Assembly: GCA_965221815.1 (NCBI GenBank)
Contig: OZ244915.1
Span: 806,001-870,000 of the forward strand
DNA: 64,000 nucleotides
Reading direction: 5' to 3'
Source: JAPOXR01 sp965221815
GTDB taxonomy: Bacteria > Pseudomonadota > Alphaproteobacteria > Rhodobacterales > Rhodobacteraceae
The translations under genes and the position numbers were made by a program. The notes beneath the pieces are model-generated. The model worked only from the letters and a program-made list of their open reading frames with translations, was not told the origin of the DNA and searched no databases. The stretch's first letter is position 1; every line of letters starts with the position of its first letter. Below are positions 16,631 to 26,193 of the stretch, piece after piece.

Positions 16631-17356
16631 TCATCTTTCCGGGTTGGGAACAAAAGTAGAAAAATCGACAAGTGTACCGAGCATCTGCATATACGCAATC
16701 AGGGCGTCCATTTCTGTCAGTTCGGTTTGCCCGTCAAAGTTTCTGGTTTGCGCTTTCGGGTAGCGCGCGAGCAAATCGTCATAATCGGCATCGGGGTTCG
16801 CCTGAGCCAGGAAATCGTCTCGAGCATTCGCAACCATCTCATCGGTGTAGGGAACACCGACCCGTCTTTCGGTTCGTAATCGGTCTTCAATATATCTGCC
16901 GTCAATAACGTTATTGGCCAGAAAGCCGTATTTGGGCATGATCGACTCGGGGACTACAGATTGCGGGTCAACCATATGCACGACATGCCACTCATCCGAA
17001 TAACGCCCGCCAACCCGTGCAAGATCAGGGCCGGTACGTTTTGACCCCCATTGGAAAGGGTGATCATACATCGATTCGGCGGCCAGCGAGTAATGGCCGT
17101 AGCGCTCCACTTCGTCGCGCAGGGGGCGGATCATCTGGCTGTGGCAGACATAGCAACCTTCCCGCACATAGATATCGCGCCCGGTGAGTTCGAGCGGCGA
17201 GTAGGGCCGCATGCCTTTGACCTTTTCGATGGTATTCTCGAGATAGAAGAGGGGCAGAATTTCAACGGCTCCGCCGACGGTAACGACGAGAAAGCTGACA
17301 ACCAAGAGGAGAGTGGCATGCCTCTCGAGAATGCGGTGTTTTCCAAGAATATTCAC
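16631..17356 (-). CDS. ccoO: cbb3-type cytochrome c oxidase subunit II (monohaem c, CcoO)
   Basis: CcoO is a membrane-anchored monohaem cytochrome c. The 241-residue product has an N-terminal helix (ATLLLVVSFLVVTVGGAVEI), the highly conserved YVREGCYVCHSQMIRPLRDE haem site and the later KRTGPDLARVGGRYSDEWH. VPESIMPKYGFL provides the methionine-ligand region. Its start overlaps the ccoN stop by 4 bp. Confidence 0.96.
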   Translation of the reverse strand: MNILGKHRILERHATLLLVVSFLVVTVGGAVEILPLFYLENTIEKVKGMRPYSPLELTGRDIYVREGCYVCHSQMIRPLRDEVERYGHYSLAAESMYDHPFQWGSKRTGPDLARVGGRYSDEWHVVHMVDPQSVVPESIMPKYGFLANNVIDGRYIEDRLRTERRVGVPYTDEMVANARDDFLAQANPDADYDDLLARYPKAQTRNFDGQTELTEMDALIAYMQMLGTLVDFSTFVPNPER

Positions 17357-18966
17357 ATTGCGCCTCCGACGGCTGCCGCTGTCGGTTGATCGACAGGTTT
17401 GCGCTGCCGATCACTCATGACCGTCATCCATAGATTGTAACACATGATGAGCGCCCCGAGCAGATACAGCACGCCACCCAGGCTCCGGACCAGATACATC
17501 GGGAATTTGGCAACCACGGTATCGGCGAAAGAGTTGACGAGGAATCCGTTGGCATCGACTTCACGCCACAGCAATCCTTCCATGATCCCTGTGACCCACA
17601 TCGACGCCGCGTAAAATACGATACCAACCGTTGCCAGCCAGAAATGAACAGACACCAACCGCAATGAATACAGCCCTTCCCTGTTCCATAATTTGGGTGT
17701 GAGGAAATAGAGAGCCGCGAAAGTGATCAGGCCATTCCAGCCGAGAGCGCCCGAATGCACATGACCGATTGTCCAGTCGGTGTAATGGCTGAGGGAATTG
17801 ACGGCCTTTATTGACATCATTGGGCCTTCGAACGTGGCCATTCCATAAAAGGCCAGAGAGACCACCATCATCCTGATAATGGGATCGGTCCGGATCTTGT
17901 CCCATGCACCTGACAAAGTCATCAGACCGTTGATCATGCCGCCCCAGGAGGGCATCCACAGCATCACCGAGAAGACCATTCCCAAAGTCGAGGCCCAGTC
18001 CGGCAAGGCCGTGTAGTGGAGATGGTGTGGACCCGCCCAAATATACATGAAGATGAGCGACCAGAAATGCACGATGGACAATTTATAACTGAAGACGGGC
18101 CGATTGGCCTGTTTGGGAACGAAATAGTACATCATTCCGAGAAAGCCTGCGGTGAGGAAAAAACCGACCGCATTGTGGGCGTACCACCATTGCGTCATTG
18201 CATCCTGAACGCCGGCGAAGAGCTGCACCGATTTTGACCCGAAAATCGACACGGGAATACTGATATTGTTCGCCAGATGGAGCATCGCGATGGTGACGAT
18301 GAAGGACAGAAAGAACCAGTTGGCAACATAGATATGTGGTTCACGGCGACGAATGATGGTGCCGAGGAAAACCGCGAGATAAGCCACCCAGACAATGGTC
18401 AGCCAGATATCGACATACCATTCCGGTTCCGCATATTCCTTGGACTGCGTGGCGCCCAGCAAATATCCGATGGCAGCGAGCACAATGACCAGCTGATAGC
18501 CCCAGAAGACAAACCAAGCCAGATTGCCACCCCAGAGGCGGGCCGCGGTTGTACGTTGAACAATATAGAATGAGCAGGCAATCAGCGCATTGCCGCCAAA
18601 GGCAAAAATGACCGCAGATGTATGCAATGGCCGCAAGCGACCAAAGTTGAGCACCCCCTCGGACCATTCAAAATTGAGCACCGGAAAGGTGAGTTGAAGT
18701 GCAATCACGACGCCGACGAGAAAACCGACCACACCCCAGAAGGCCGTGGCGATGACTCCGGCGCGAATCACCCCATCCTGATATCCGTCATCCACAGCTC
18801 TCGGGGGTTCGCCATAGCGGCGAACCCGCCAAATAAACAGGCCGCCACAGACGATCATCACTGTAAGGGCATTGGCCATATAGGCCAAATCGCGTGCGTA
18901 ATTGGCGGCCATCGCCGCCAAAAGGGTCAAAACACCAAGAACAACAATCAGGACTTGATTCGGCAT
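17353..18966 (-). CDS. ccoN: cbb3-type cytochrome c oxidase catalytic subunit I (CcoN)
   Basis: CcoN reduces oxygen at a haem b3-CuB site with high affinity, supporting respiration at low oxygen. The 537-residue product has about 14 predicted helices. Recognisable parts are RPLHTSAVIFAFGGNALIA (haem b ligand His), WYAHNAVGFFLTAGFLGMMY, IWAGPHHLHYTALPDW (CuB histidines) and HVHSGALGWNGL near the haem b3 ligand. It is the first gene of ccoNOQP-GHIS and is divergent from nuoA. In 18967-19063 I see no FNR/FixK-type box (TTGAT-N4-ATCAA), although such boxes commonly control this operon. Confidence 0.97.
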   Translation of the reverse strand: MPNQVLIVVLGVLTLLAAMAANYARDLAYMANALTVMIVCGGLFIWRVRRYGEPPRAVDDGYQDGVIRAGVIATAFWGVVGFLVGVVIALQLTFPVLNFEWSEGVLNFGRLRPLHTSAVIFAFGGNALIACSFYIVQRTTAARLWGGNLAWFVFWGYQLVIVLAAIGYLLGATQSKEYAEPEWYVDIWLTIVWVAYLAVFLGTIIRRREPHIYVANWFFLSFIVTIAMLHLANNISIPVSIFGSKSVQLFAGVQDAMTQWWYAHNAVGFFLTAGFLGMMYYFVPKQANRPVFSYKLSIVHFWSLIFMYIWAGPHHLHYTALPDWASTLGMVFSVMLWMPSWGGMINGLMTLSGAWDKIRTDPIIRMMVVSLAFYGMATFEGPMMSIKAVNSLSHYTDWTIGHVHSGALGWNGLITFAALYFLTPKLWNREGLYSLRLVSVHFWLATVGIVFYAASMWVTGIMEGLLWREVDANGFLVNSFADTVVAKFPMYLVRSLGGVLYLLGALIMCYNLWMTVMSDRQRKPVDQPTAAAVGGAM

Positions 18967-19063
18967 ATGCTCTCCAGATCAATGAGCCCTCTTAGCACGG
19001 CCAAGAGTAAGCATAAACCTCATAAAGCGCCATCTGTTCTTGACCGGTACGGGTGGAGTGGCT

Positions 19064-19480
19064 ATGGGACATCCGGAAACGCTGCATGGCAGCAGCGCGC
19101 AAGTGAGGCACAGGCGGTTGGACTCGATTCTTGGCGAATATTTTGCTCTGGGTGTCTTTCTGGCTGTAGCAGGGGGGCTTGGCGTCGTCATGCTGGCGGC
19201 GGGTGCCGTGGCGATATCGCGCCCCGACCCGGAGAAAGTTTCAACATATGAATGCGGTTTCAACGCTTTCGATGACGCACGCATGAAGTTCGATGTCCGG
19301 TTTTATCTTGTGGCCATCCTGTTCATTATTTTCGATCTGGAGGTGGCATTCCTGTTTCCATGGGCCGTCTCTTTCATGGAGATCGGTGCCTTTGGATTCT
19401 GGTCAATGATGGTTTTTCTTGCCGTGCTTACGGTCGGGTTCGTCTATGAGTGGAAAAAAGGCGCGCTGGAATGGGAGTAG
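19064..19480 (+). CDS. nuoA: NADH-quinone oxidoreductase subunit A
   Basis: NuoA is a small membrane subunit at the junction of the two arms of complex I. Three helices are predicted. The conserved loop STYECGFNAFDDARMKFDVR and the helix LVAILFIIFDLEVAFLFPWA identify it. A TTG at 19040 extends the frame, but the ATG at 19064 has GGAG at a spacing of five bases. The stop overlaps the nuoB start by 10 bp. First gene of a complete 14-gene nuo cluster in canonical order with separate nuoC and nuoD. Confidence 0.95.
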   Translation: MGHPETLHGSSAQVRHRRLDSILGEYFALGVFLAVAGGLGVVMLAAGAVAISRPDPEKVSTYECGFNAFDDARMKFDVRFYLVAILFIIFDLEVAFLFPWAVSFMEIGAFGFWSMMVFLAVLTVGFVYEWKKGALEWE

Positions 19481-20007
19481 ATCCGGAGAATCATGTTGCC
19501 GCGCCTGGTGGACCTGAGCCGATGGCGAGATCCGCAGGTGAGTTGCTGCAGGACAAGGGGTTTCTGCTGACCTCGATTGAAGATGTGGTCAATTGGGTGC
19601 GCACCGGCTCACTCCACTGGATGACTTTCGGATTGGCATGTTGTGCGGTCGAAATGATGCACACCTCGATGCCGCGCTATGATCTCGAGAGATTCGGGAC
19701 AGCGCCGCGGGCTTCACCACGCCAATCAGACCTGATGATCGTTGCCGGGACGCTGACCAACAAGATGGCCCCTGCTTTGCGCAAGGTCTATGATCAAATG
19801 CCGGAACCGCGTTATGTCATCTCGATGGGATCATGCGCCAACGGTGGTGGTTACTATCATTACAGCTATTCGGTGGTCCGCGGCTGTGATCGCATTGTCC
19901 CCGTCGATGTCTATGTGCCTGGCTGTCCGCCGACTGCAGAGGCACTTTTATACGGTATTCTGCAGTTGCAGCGCAAAATTCGCCGCACCGGCACAATCAA
20001 CCGCTGA
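19471..20007 (+). CDS. nuoB: NADH-quinone oxidoreductase subunit B
   Basis: NuoB binds cluster N2, the last [4Fe-4S] centre before quinone. The ligand cysteines are visible: the tandem pair in GLACCAVEMMHTSMPRYD, SMGSCANGGG and VPGCPPTAEALLYGI. About 178 residues from the ATG at 19471. The open frame extends to 19450, within nuoA, but the later start is closer to family length. Confidence 0.96.
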   Translation: MGVDPENHVAAPGGPEPMARSAGELLQDKGFLLTSIEDVVNWVRTGSLHWMTFGLACCAVEMMHTSMPRYDLERFGTAPRASPRQSDLMIVAGTLTNKMAPALRKVYDQMPEPRYVISMGSCANGGGYYHYSYSVVRGCDRIVPVDVYVPGCPPTAEALLYGILQLQRKIRRTGTINR

Positions 20008-20013
20008 GATGAT

Positions 20014-20625
20014 ATGGCGTCAGTTGACGGCGTGAGTTTGCTGGCTCAGCACTTGCAGGATTGCCGGTCCGATGTGATCCTGACCGCAGAAAAGTTGCGC
20101 GATGAACTCGTTGTGACAGCGGTCGCGTCCGGTATCAAGGATTTGGTTGAGTTCCTGAAACGCGACAGTCAATGCCGCTTCACAACGCTTATCGACATCA
20201 CCGCCATCGATCATCCCGGCCGAGACAAGCGTTTCGATGTGGTTTACCATTTTTTGTCGATGGTTCTGAACCAGCGCATTCGGGTCAAGGTAGCCATTCA
20301 TGAGGACGCACCGATGGCGTCAATTATCGATGTGCACCCGGCGGCAAACTGGTTTGAGCGCGAGGTGTATGACATGTATGGGATCCGTTTTTCCGGTCAT
20401 CCTGATCTCCGAAGATTGCTGACCGATTACGGATTCAAGGGGCACCCCTTGCGCAAGGATTTTCCAACAACCGGTTTCTCAGAGGTGCGCTATGATGAGG
20501 AAAAGAAACGCGTCGTTTATGAACCGGTCAGCCTGGTTCAGGAATATCGCCAGTTCGACTTCATGAGTCCATGGGAAGGTGCTGAATATGTTCTCGACGA
20601 TGATTCCAGTCCGGACAGTCGGTAA
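20014..20625 (+). CDS. nuoC: NADH-quinone oxidoreductase subunit C
   Basis: The 30-kDa-type subunit of the peripheral arm, 203 residues. Conserved parts are TTLIDITAIDHPGR, ANWFEREVYDMYGIRFSGHP and LLTDYGFKGHPLRKDFPTTG, and the end YRQFDFMSPWEG. It is separate from nuoD, as in other alphaproteobacteria. It begins 6 bp after nuoB. Confidence 0.96.
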   Translation: MASVDGVSLLAQHLQDCRSDVILTAEKLRDELVVTAVASGIKDLVEFLKRDSQCRFTTLIDITAIDHPGRDKRFDVVYHFLSMVLNQRIRVKVAIHEDAPMASIIDVHPAANWFEREVYDMYGIRFSGHPDLRRLLTDYGFKGHPLRKDFPTTGFSEVRYDEEKKRVVYEPVSLVQEYRQFDFMSPWEGAEYVLDDDSSPDSR

Positions 20626-20720
20626 GCACATTCATATAGGCATTCAAAACGTATTGGAGAAAGGACGTTCGTTGGTGGCAAGAGCGAACCTTTGTGGCAT
20701 AGAATCGGGCAGGGCTGTGA

Positions 20721-21932
20721 ATGGTGATGGACGGTGATGATATGACGTCATCAGAAGACGGGGCGATCCGTAATTTTAACATCAATTTTGGCCCGCAACA
20801 TCCAGCGGCGCATGGCGTGTTACGACTCGTTCTTGAGCTTGATGGCGAAGTCGTCACACGATGTGATCCACATATCGGTTTGTTGCATCGGGGCACTGAG
20901 AAACTGATGGAGAGTCGCACCTACCTGCAGAATTTACCCTATTTCGACCGGCTCGATTATGTGGCCCCGATGAACCAGGAACATGCCTGGTGTCTGGCCA
21001 TAGAAAAGCTGACGGATATCGAGATTCCACGCCGCGCCACGTTGATTCGGGTTCTCTATTCGGAGATGGGGCGGATTCTCAACCATCTCCTGAATGTGAC
21101 GACGCAGGCAATGGATGTCGGTGCCTTGACGCCGCCGCTCTGGGGATTTGAAGAGCGGGAAAAGCTCATGGTATTCTATGAGCGGGCATGTGGCGCCAGG
21201 CTGCATGCGGCGTATTTCCGCCCCGGGGGTGTCCATCGGGATCTGCCTCCCGACCTGCTTTCCGATATTGCGGAATGGTGTGAGGAGTTTCCTGCCAGGC
21301 TGGATGATATTGACAACCTGTTGACTGAGAACCGGATCTTCAAGCAACGAAATGTCGATATCGGCATCGTGTCTCGCGAAGATGTTGAAGACTGGGCTTT
21401 TTCCGGGGTCATGGCACGTGGTTCGGGTATCGAGTGGGATCTCCGGCGTGCTGAACCTTATGAATGTTATGATGAATTCGATTTCCTGATCCCGATTGGT
21501 CGGAATGGTGATTGCTATGATCGCTATTTGTGTCGCATGGCGGAGATGCGCGAGAGTGTGAAAATCATGCTCCAGGCGATTGAGAAGCTTGCGGTGGCAA
21601 CAGGCGATGTCCTGAACCGCGGCAAAATTGCTCCTCCTGAACGCGGTGAGATGAAGTCCTCAATGGAGGCACTGATCCATCACTTCAAATTGTACACGGA
21701 AGGTTTCCGGGTTCCCGAAGGAGAAGTCTACGCAGCCGTCGAAGCACCGAAGGGTGAATTTGGAGTCTATTTGGTGTCGGATGGCACCAATCGACCCTAC
21801 AAGGCTAAAATTCGTGCGCCGGGATTTCCTCACCTGCAGGCGATGGACCATTTATGCACGGGCCACCTTCTCGCCGATGTTTCAGCTGTGATTGGCTCGC
21901 TTGATGTCGTGTTTGGAGAAATCGACCGGTGA
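20721..21932 (+). CDS. nuoD: NADH-quinone oxidoreductase subunit D
   Basis: The 49-kDa-type subunit lining the quinone cavity, 403 residues. Signatures are NFGPQHPAAHGVLRLVLELD, PHIGLLHRGTEKLMESRTY, SEMGRILNHLLNVTTQAMDV and DVVFGEIDR at the end. The stretch 20626-20720 before it holds no gene. The start ATG at 20721 has AGGG upstream; an in-frame GTG and ATG follow closely. Confidence 0.96.
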   Translation: MVMDGDDMTSSEDGAIRNFNINFGPQHPAAHGVLRLVLELDGEVVTRCDPHIGLLHRGTEKLMESRTYLQNLPYFDRLDYVAPMNQEHAWCLAIEKLTDIEIPRRATLIRVLYSEMGRILNHLLNVTTQAMDVGALTPPLWGFEEREKLMVFYERACGARLHAAYFRPGGVHRDLPPDLLSDIAEWCEEFPARLDDIDNLLTENRIFKQRNVDIGIVSREDVEDWAFSGVMARGSGIEWDLRRAEPYECYDEFDFLIPIGRNGDCYDRYLCRMAEMRESVKIMLQAIEKLAVATGDVLNRGKIAPPERGEMKSSMEALIHHFKLYTEGFRVPEGEVYAAVEAPKGEFGVYLVSDGTNRPYKAKIRAPGFPHLQAMDHLCTGHLLADVSAVIGSLDVVFGEIDR

Positions 21933-22049
21933 ATTGCGTTCGTGTTCCCATCTGTGCTGACGAGCCTCTCCATGCCGGCATCCCCGGCAGGACGCGCCCC
22001 GCCATCTCCCGGAGACGCGTTGCGGCCGGCAGAGGGGAAAATTGACTTT

Positions 22050-22733
22050 ATGCGCCGCCGCTTTCACCATATGCAGCCGGAGTCATTCGAATTCACCCCA
22101 GACAACCTTGCCTGGGCACAGCGTCAAATTCAGAATTATCCGCCCCGCCGCCAGGCCTCGGCCATCATCCCGCTGTTGATGCGGGCGCAGGAACAGGAAG
22201 GCTGGCTGTCGCGCCCCGCCGTGGAATATGTTGCCGATCTCCTGGAAATGCCGCATATTCGCGCCTGCGAAGTCGCAACATTCTATTTCATGTTTCACCT
22301 GGAACCGGTCGGCTCTGTTGCTCATATTCAGATTTGCGGAACCACAACTTGCATGATTTGTGGATCAGAAGACCTGATTGCAGTTTGTCGTCGCCGCATT
22401 GCCGAACATCCGCATGCTCTCTCTTCTGACGGTCAATTTTCATGGGAGGAGGTTGAGTGTCTTGGCGCGTGTTCGAATGCCCCGATGGCACAGATCGGCA
22501 AGGATTACTTTGAAGATTTGACGGCGCAGTCACTGAGTGGAATCATCGACGAACTGGCGGCCGGACGGGTCCCGCAACCGGGATCACAGATCGGCCGCTT
22601 CTCTTCGGAACCGGTCACCGGAGAGACCAGTTTGACCGAATTTCAAGTGGGTGGCGCGTTACGCAATGCAGCCGTTGAACGCGCCCTGCAACGGGGCGAT
22701 TCGATCCAACGAATTGATGGCAGCGAGTCATAA
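22050..22733 (+). CDS. nuoE: NADH-quinone oxidoreductase subunit E ([2Fe-2S] N1a)
   Basis: The 24-kDa-type subunit with cluster N1a near the FMN. Four cysteine ligands appear as CGTTTC and CLGACSNAP. The N terminus QPESFEFTPDNLAWAQRQIQ matches alphaproteobacterial NuoE. The frame is open from 21942, but the earlier part (rich in Pro/Ala) has no family match, so I place the start at the ATG at 22050. The tail after residue 150 (VPQPGSQIGRFSSEP) is the Pro-rich extension usual in this class. Confidence 0.93.
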   Translation: MRRRFHHMQPESFEFTPDNLAWAQRQIQNYPPRRQASAIIPLLMRAQEQEGWLSRPAVEYVADLLEMPHIRACEVATFYFMFHLEPVGSVAHIQICGTTTCMICGSEDLIAVCRRRIAEHPHALSSDGQFSWEEVECLGACSNAPMAQIGKDYFEDLTAQSLSGIIDELAAGRVPQPGSQIGRFSSEPVTGETSLTEFQVGGALRNAAVERALQRGDSIQRIDGSES

Positions 22734-22754
22734 ACATATGGCGACAGTTTTGTG

Positions 22755-24101
22755 ATGCTTGATGATAGAGATCGTATTTTCACCAACCTGTACGGACGCG
22801 GTGAATGCACATTGGCGGGTGCGATGCGGCGTGGCCATTGGGATGGAACCGCTGGTTTGATCAAAAAGGGTGGTGAGTGGATCATCGAAGAGGTCAAGAA
22901 TAGCGGGTTGCGGGGTCGCGGCGGTGCCGGGTTTCCGACCGGATTGAAATGGAGCTTCATGCCGGCACCGGATGGTGTGCGTCCCAATTATCTGGTGGTC
23001 AATGCCGACGAATCAGAGCCGGGAACCTGTAAGGATCGTGAAATTCTCCGTCATGAGCCGCAGAGTCTGCTTGAAGGCTGTTTGTTCGCCGGTTTCGCGA
23101 TGGGCGCAGAATCAGCCTATATCTATATCCGCGGCGAATATGTGCGCGAACGTGAATTGTTGCAGAGTGCCATTGACGAGGCGCGCGCGGCTGGTTTGCT
23201 CGGCAAGAATGCGGCGGGCTCCGGCTGGAATTTTGATGTCTATCTCCATCATGGAGCCGGGGCCTATATTTGTGGCGAGGAAACCGCGCTGCTCGAAAGT
23301 CTCGAGGGCAAAAAAGGCATGCCGCGGATGAAACCGCCCTTTCCTGCGATGGCTGGACTTTACGGCTGTCCAACGACTGTGAATAACGTGGAATCCATCG
23401 CCGTTGTGCCGACCATCCTGCGACGCGGCGCGGAATGGTTTGCCGGAATCGGGCGCCCACGCAATACCGGAACCAAGATTTTTGCGATTAGCGGCCATGT
23501 CAATGCACCCTGCGTTGTCGAAGAAGCCATGTCGATCCCGCTGCGCGAATTAATTGATCGCCATTGTGGTGGCGTGCGGGGTGGCTGGGACAATCTGAAA
23601 GCCGTCATTCCGGGCGGTTCTTCCGTCCCTTGTCTTCCCGCTGAGCTCTGTGCCGACGCGATCATGGATTTTGACTGGTTGGCCGGGCAAAAGAGTGGAC
23701 TTGGGACCGCCGCCGTGATTGTGATGGATCAGTCGACGGATATCATCAAGGCGATCTGGCGCCTCTCGAAATTTTACAAACATGAAAGTTGCGGTCAGTG
23801 TACGCCATGCCGGGAAGGGGCCGGGTGGATGATGCGGGTGATGAACAGAATGGTGACTGGCGATGCTGAAATCAGTGAGATTGACATGTTACATGAAGTT
23901 TCCAAACAGGTCGAAGGTCATACTATCTGTGCGCTTGGTGATGCTGCGGCCTGGCCAATTCAAGGGTTGATCCGGCATTTTCGCCCGGAGATGGAAGCGC
24001 GAATCACAGGGCGCCAGACAGCCAGCAATCCGCGGTCTGCGCCCGAACAGACTCGTGCGGCCCAACGGGTGTCCGCCAGTTCATTGCAAGATGAAGTGTA
24101 G
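22755..24101 (+). CDS. nuoF: NADH-quinone oxidoreductase subunit F (NADH/FMN-binding)
   Basis: NuoF oxidises NADH at FMN and passes electrons to cluster N3. Seen are the flavin/NADH-binding parts RGRGGAGFPTGLKWSFMP and GAGAYICGEETALLESLEG, and the N3 ligands ESCGQCTPCREG plus a later Cys in GHTICALGDAAAWP. A GTG lies one codon upstream at 22752; the ATG at 22755 gives the standard start MLDDRDRIFTNLYG. The C-terminal 30 residues are not conserved. Confidence 0.96.
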   Translation: MLDDRDRIFTNLYGRGECTLAGAMRRGHWDGTAGLIKKGGEWIIEEVKNSGLRGRGGAGFPTGLKWSFMPAPDGVRPNYLVVNADESEPGTCKDREILRHEPQSLLEGCLFAGFAMGAESAYIYIRGEYVRERELLQSAIDEARAAGLLGKNAAGSGWNFDVYLHHGAGAYICGEETALLESLEGKKGMPRMKPPFPAMAGLYGCPTTVNNVESIAVVPTILRRGAEWFAGIGRPRNTGTKIFAISGHVNAPCVVEEAMSIPLRELIDRHCGGVRGGWDNLKAVIPGGSSVPCLPAELCADAIMDFDWLAGQKSGLGTAAVIVMDQSTDIIKAIWRLSKFYKHESCGQCTPCREGAGWMMRVMNRMVTGDAEISEIDMLHEVSKQVEGHTICALGDAAAWPIQGLIRHFRPEMEARITGRQTASNPRSAPEQTRAAQRVSASSLQDEV

Positions 24102-24115
24102 GGGAATTCGGCTCC

Positions 24116-26125
24116 ATGGATGAGTTGCGGGAGATCCAGATTGATGGTCAACTGATTGCGGTCAGGCCGGAATTAACACTGATCCAAGCCTGTGAAGAGG
24201 TCGGGATCGAAATTCCCCGTTTTTGCTATCACGAACGTTTGTCGATTGCCGGCAATTGCCGAATGTGTCTGGTGGAAATCGTCGGGGGTCCTCCCAAACC
24301 CGCGGCGTCATGTGCGATGCAGGTCAAGGATCTGCGCCCGGGTCCGGAGAATCAACCGCCGATGATCCGTACCAATAGCCCCATGGTGCGCAAGGCGCGG
24401 GAAGGGGTGATGGAATTCCTCTTGATCAATCACCCGCTTGACTGTCCGATATGCGATCAGGGTGGAGAGTGCGACCTGCAGGATCAGGCGATGGCATACG
24501 GCGTCGACTTCAGTCGCTATCGTGAGCCAAAACGGGCGGTCGATGATCTGAATTTGGGTCCGTTGATTGAAACCTGCATGACACGCTGTATCTCCTGCAC
24601 CCGCTGCGTGCGGTTTACCACCGAAGTGGCTGGAAATACCCAAATGGGACAGACGGGGCGTGGTGAAGATGCAGAGATTACAAGCTATCTCAGCCGGACC
24701 CTCAATTCCAATCTGCAGGGCAACATTATCGATTTGTGCCCGGTCGGTGCCCTCACGTCCAAACCTTATGCCTTTACCGCGCGCCCTTGGGAACTGACCA
24801 AGACCGAGACGATTGATGTCATGGATGCGCTCGGCGCCAGTATTCGTGTCGACAGCAAGGGGCGGGAGGTCATGCGCATTATCCCGCGGAATCATGACGC
24901 GATCAACGAGGAATGGATCAGCGATACAACACGATTCGCATGGGATGGATTGCGCAGGCAACGGCTGGATCGTCCCTATCTGCGCCGTGACGGGCGGCTG
25001 CAACCCGTGGGCTGGTCAGAGGCACTGCAAATGGCCAGCGAAAAACTCAGCGGCGGTCCGGTCGCTGGGCTTGTCGGCGAACTGGCCCCGACCGAAGCGA
25101 TCTATGCACTCGGAACACTGATTGATGATCTTGGTGGTCGTAAGGAATGTCGAACCGCCCGGGAGGCGTGGCCTGCAGAGAACCGCTCCGCCTATGCCGG
25201 AACCGCGACGATTGATGCAATTGATGAGGCATCTCGGATTATTCTCGTGGGCACCGATCCCCGCAACGAAGCGCCAGTTCTCAATGCCCGCATTCGTGCC
25301 GCCTGGTTGCGTGGTGCGGAGATTGGCCTGTTTGGTCCCGATCTGGATCTGACCTATGGCTACGACAATCTGGGGACGTGTGCTCGGGATCTCGGAGAAT
25401 TTGCCGACAGTACAGGCGACGAATCGGCTGATTGTCTGGTGATCGTTGGACAAGGTGCAATCTCCGGCCAGAGCGGCGAAGCCATATTGGCAGCCGCGAT
25501 GGAAATTGGATCCTATGGACGCGGAGTTTTGATGCTGCACAGGGCGGCAAGCCGGGTGGGTGCATTGGACGTGAACTTTACCCATCCGGCCGGTCTGGAT
25601 GCCGCCCTTGCGTCCGTCGCAACCGTCTACAATCTGGGAATGGACGAAACTGACATCGAACCGGGACCATTTGTTATCTATCAAGGGAGTCATGGTGATC
25701 GCGGTGCGGAGCGTGCTGACCTGGTCTTGCCTGCAGCGGCTTATACCGAGGAATCGGGAATTTTCGTCAATACCGAAGGGCGGCCGCAACTCGCTGCCAA
25801 GGCCACATTCCCCCCGGGTGTGGCGAAAGATAACTGGGCGATCATCCGCGCGATCTCGGGTGAAATGGGCCGGGCATTGCCATTCAACAGTCTCCAGCAG
25901 TTGCGTCTGGCGCTCACGCGTGACCACCCACATCTGGGTGCCCTTGACGAGGTGCCAAAAAACAGGTTGCAAATGCTGCCGCGTGGAAGCTGCGGTGATG
26001 ATAAGATCACCATTGCCGACGGCGAATTTTACTTGAGTAACCCCATTCTCCGCGCATCCCCGTTGATGGCAGAATTGGCCGGGCAGTCGTCACCCATTGA
26101 AGCCGCCAATGCACGCGCGGCATGA
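24116..26125 (+). CDS. nuoG: NADH-quinone oxidoreductase subunit G
   Basis: NuoG carries N1b, N4 and N5 in its N-terminal third and a degenerate molybdopterin-oxidoreductase fold behind. Visible ligands are PRFCYHERLSIAGNCRMCLV for N1b, HPLDCPICDQGGECDLQDQA for the His-Cys3 site, and CISCTRCVRF with LCPVGAL for the last cluster. The 669 residues are normal for alphaproteobacteria. RGAERADLVLPAAAYTEESG is the usual C-terminal MopB-like segment. Confidence 0.96.
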   Translation: MDELREIQIDGQLIAVRPELTLIQACEEVGIEIPRFCYHERLSIAGNCRMCLVEIVGGPPKPAASCAMQVKDLRPGPENQPPMIRTNSPMVRKAREGVMEFLLINHPLDCPICDQGGECDLQDQAMAYGVDFSRYREPKRAVDDLNLGPLIETCMTRCISCTRCVRFTTEVAGNTQMGQTGRGEDAEITSYLSRTLNSNLQGNIIDLCPVGALTSKPYAFTARPWELTKTETIDVMDALGASIRVDSKGREVMRIIPRNHDAINEEWISDTTRFAWDGLRRQRLDRPYLRRDGRLQPVGWSEALQMASEKLSGGPVAGLVGELAPTEAIYALGTLIDDLGGRKECRTAREAWPAENRSAYAGTATIDAIDEASRIILVGTDPRNEAPVLNARIRAAWLRGAEIGLFGPDLDLTYGYDNLGTCARDLGEFADSTGDESADCLVIVGQGAISGQSGEAILAAAMEIGSYGRGVLMLHRAASRVGALDVNFTHPAGLDAALASVATVYNLGMDETDIEPGPFVIYQGSHGDRGAERADLVLPAAAYTEESGIFVNTEGRPQLAAKATFPPGVAKDNWAIIRAISGEMGRALPFNSLQQLRLALTRDHPHLGALDEVPKNRLQMLPRGSCGDDKITIADGEFYLSNPILRASPLMAELAGQSSPIEAANARAA

Positions 26126-26193
26126 CCACCCGATTGATCGGGCAGGATTGATGGCCCGCGTCTGTCATTGTCTCGGCGGAAACAGGTATTATT

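Noticed and set aside
25016..25972. 318-aa minus-strand frame
   Set aside because: Antisense of nuoG; no signature, no ribosome site.
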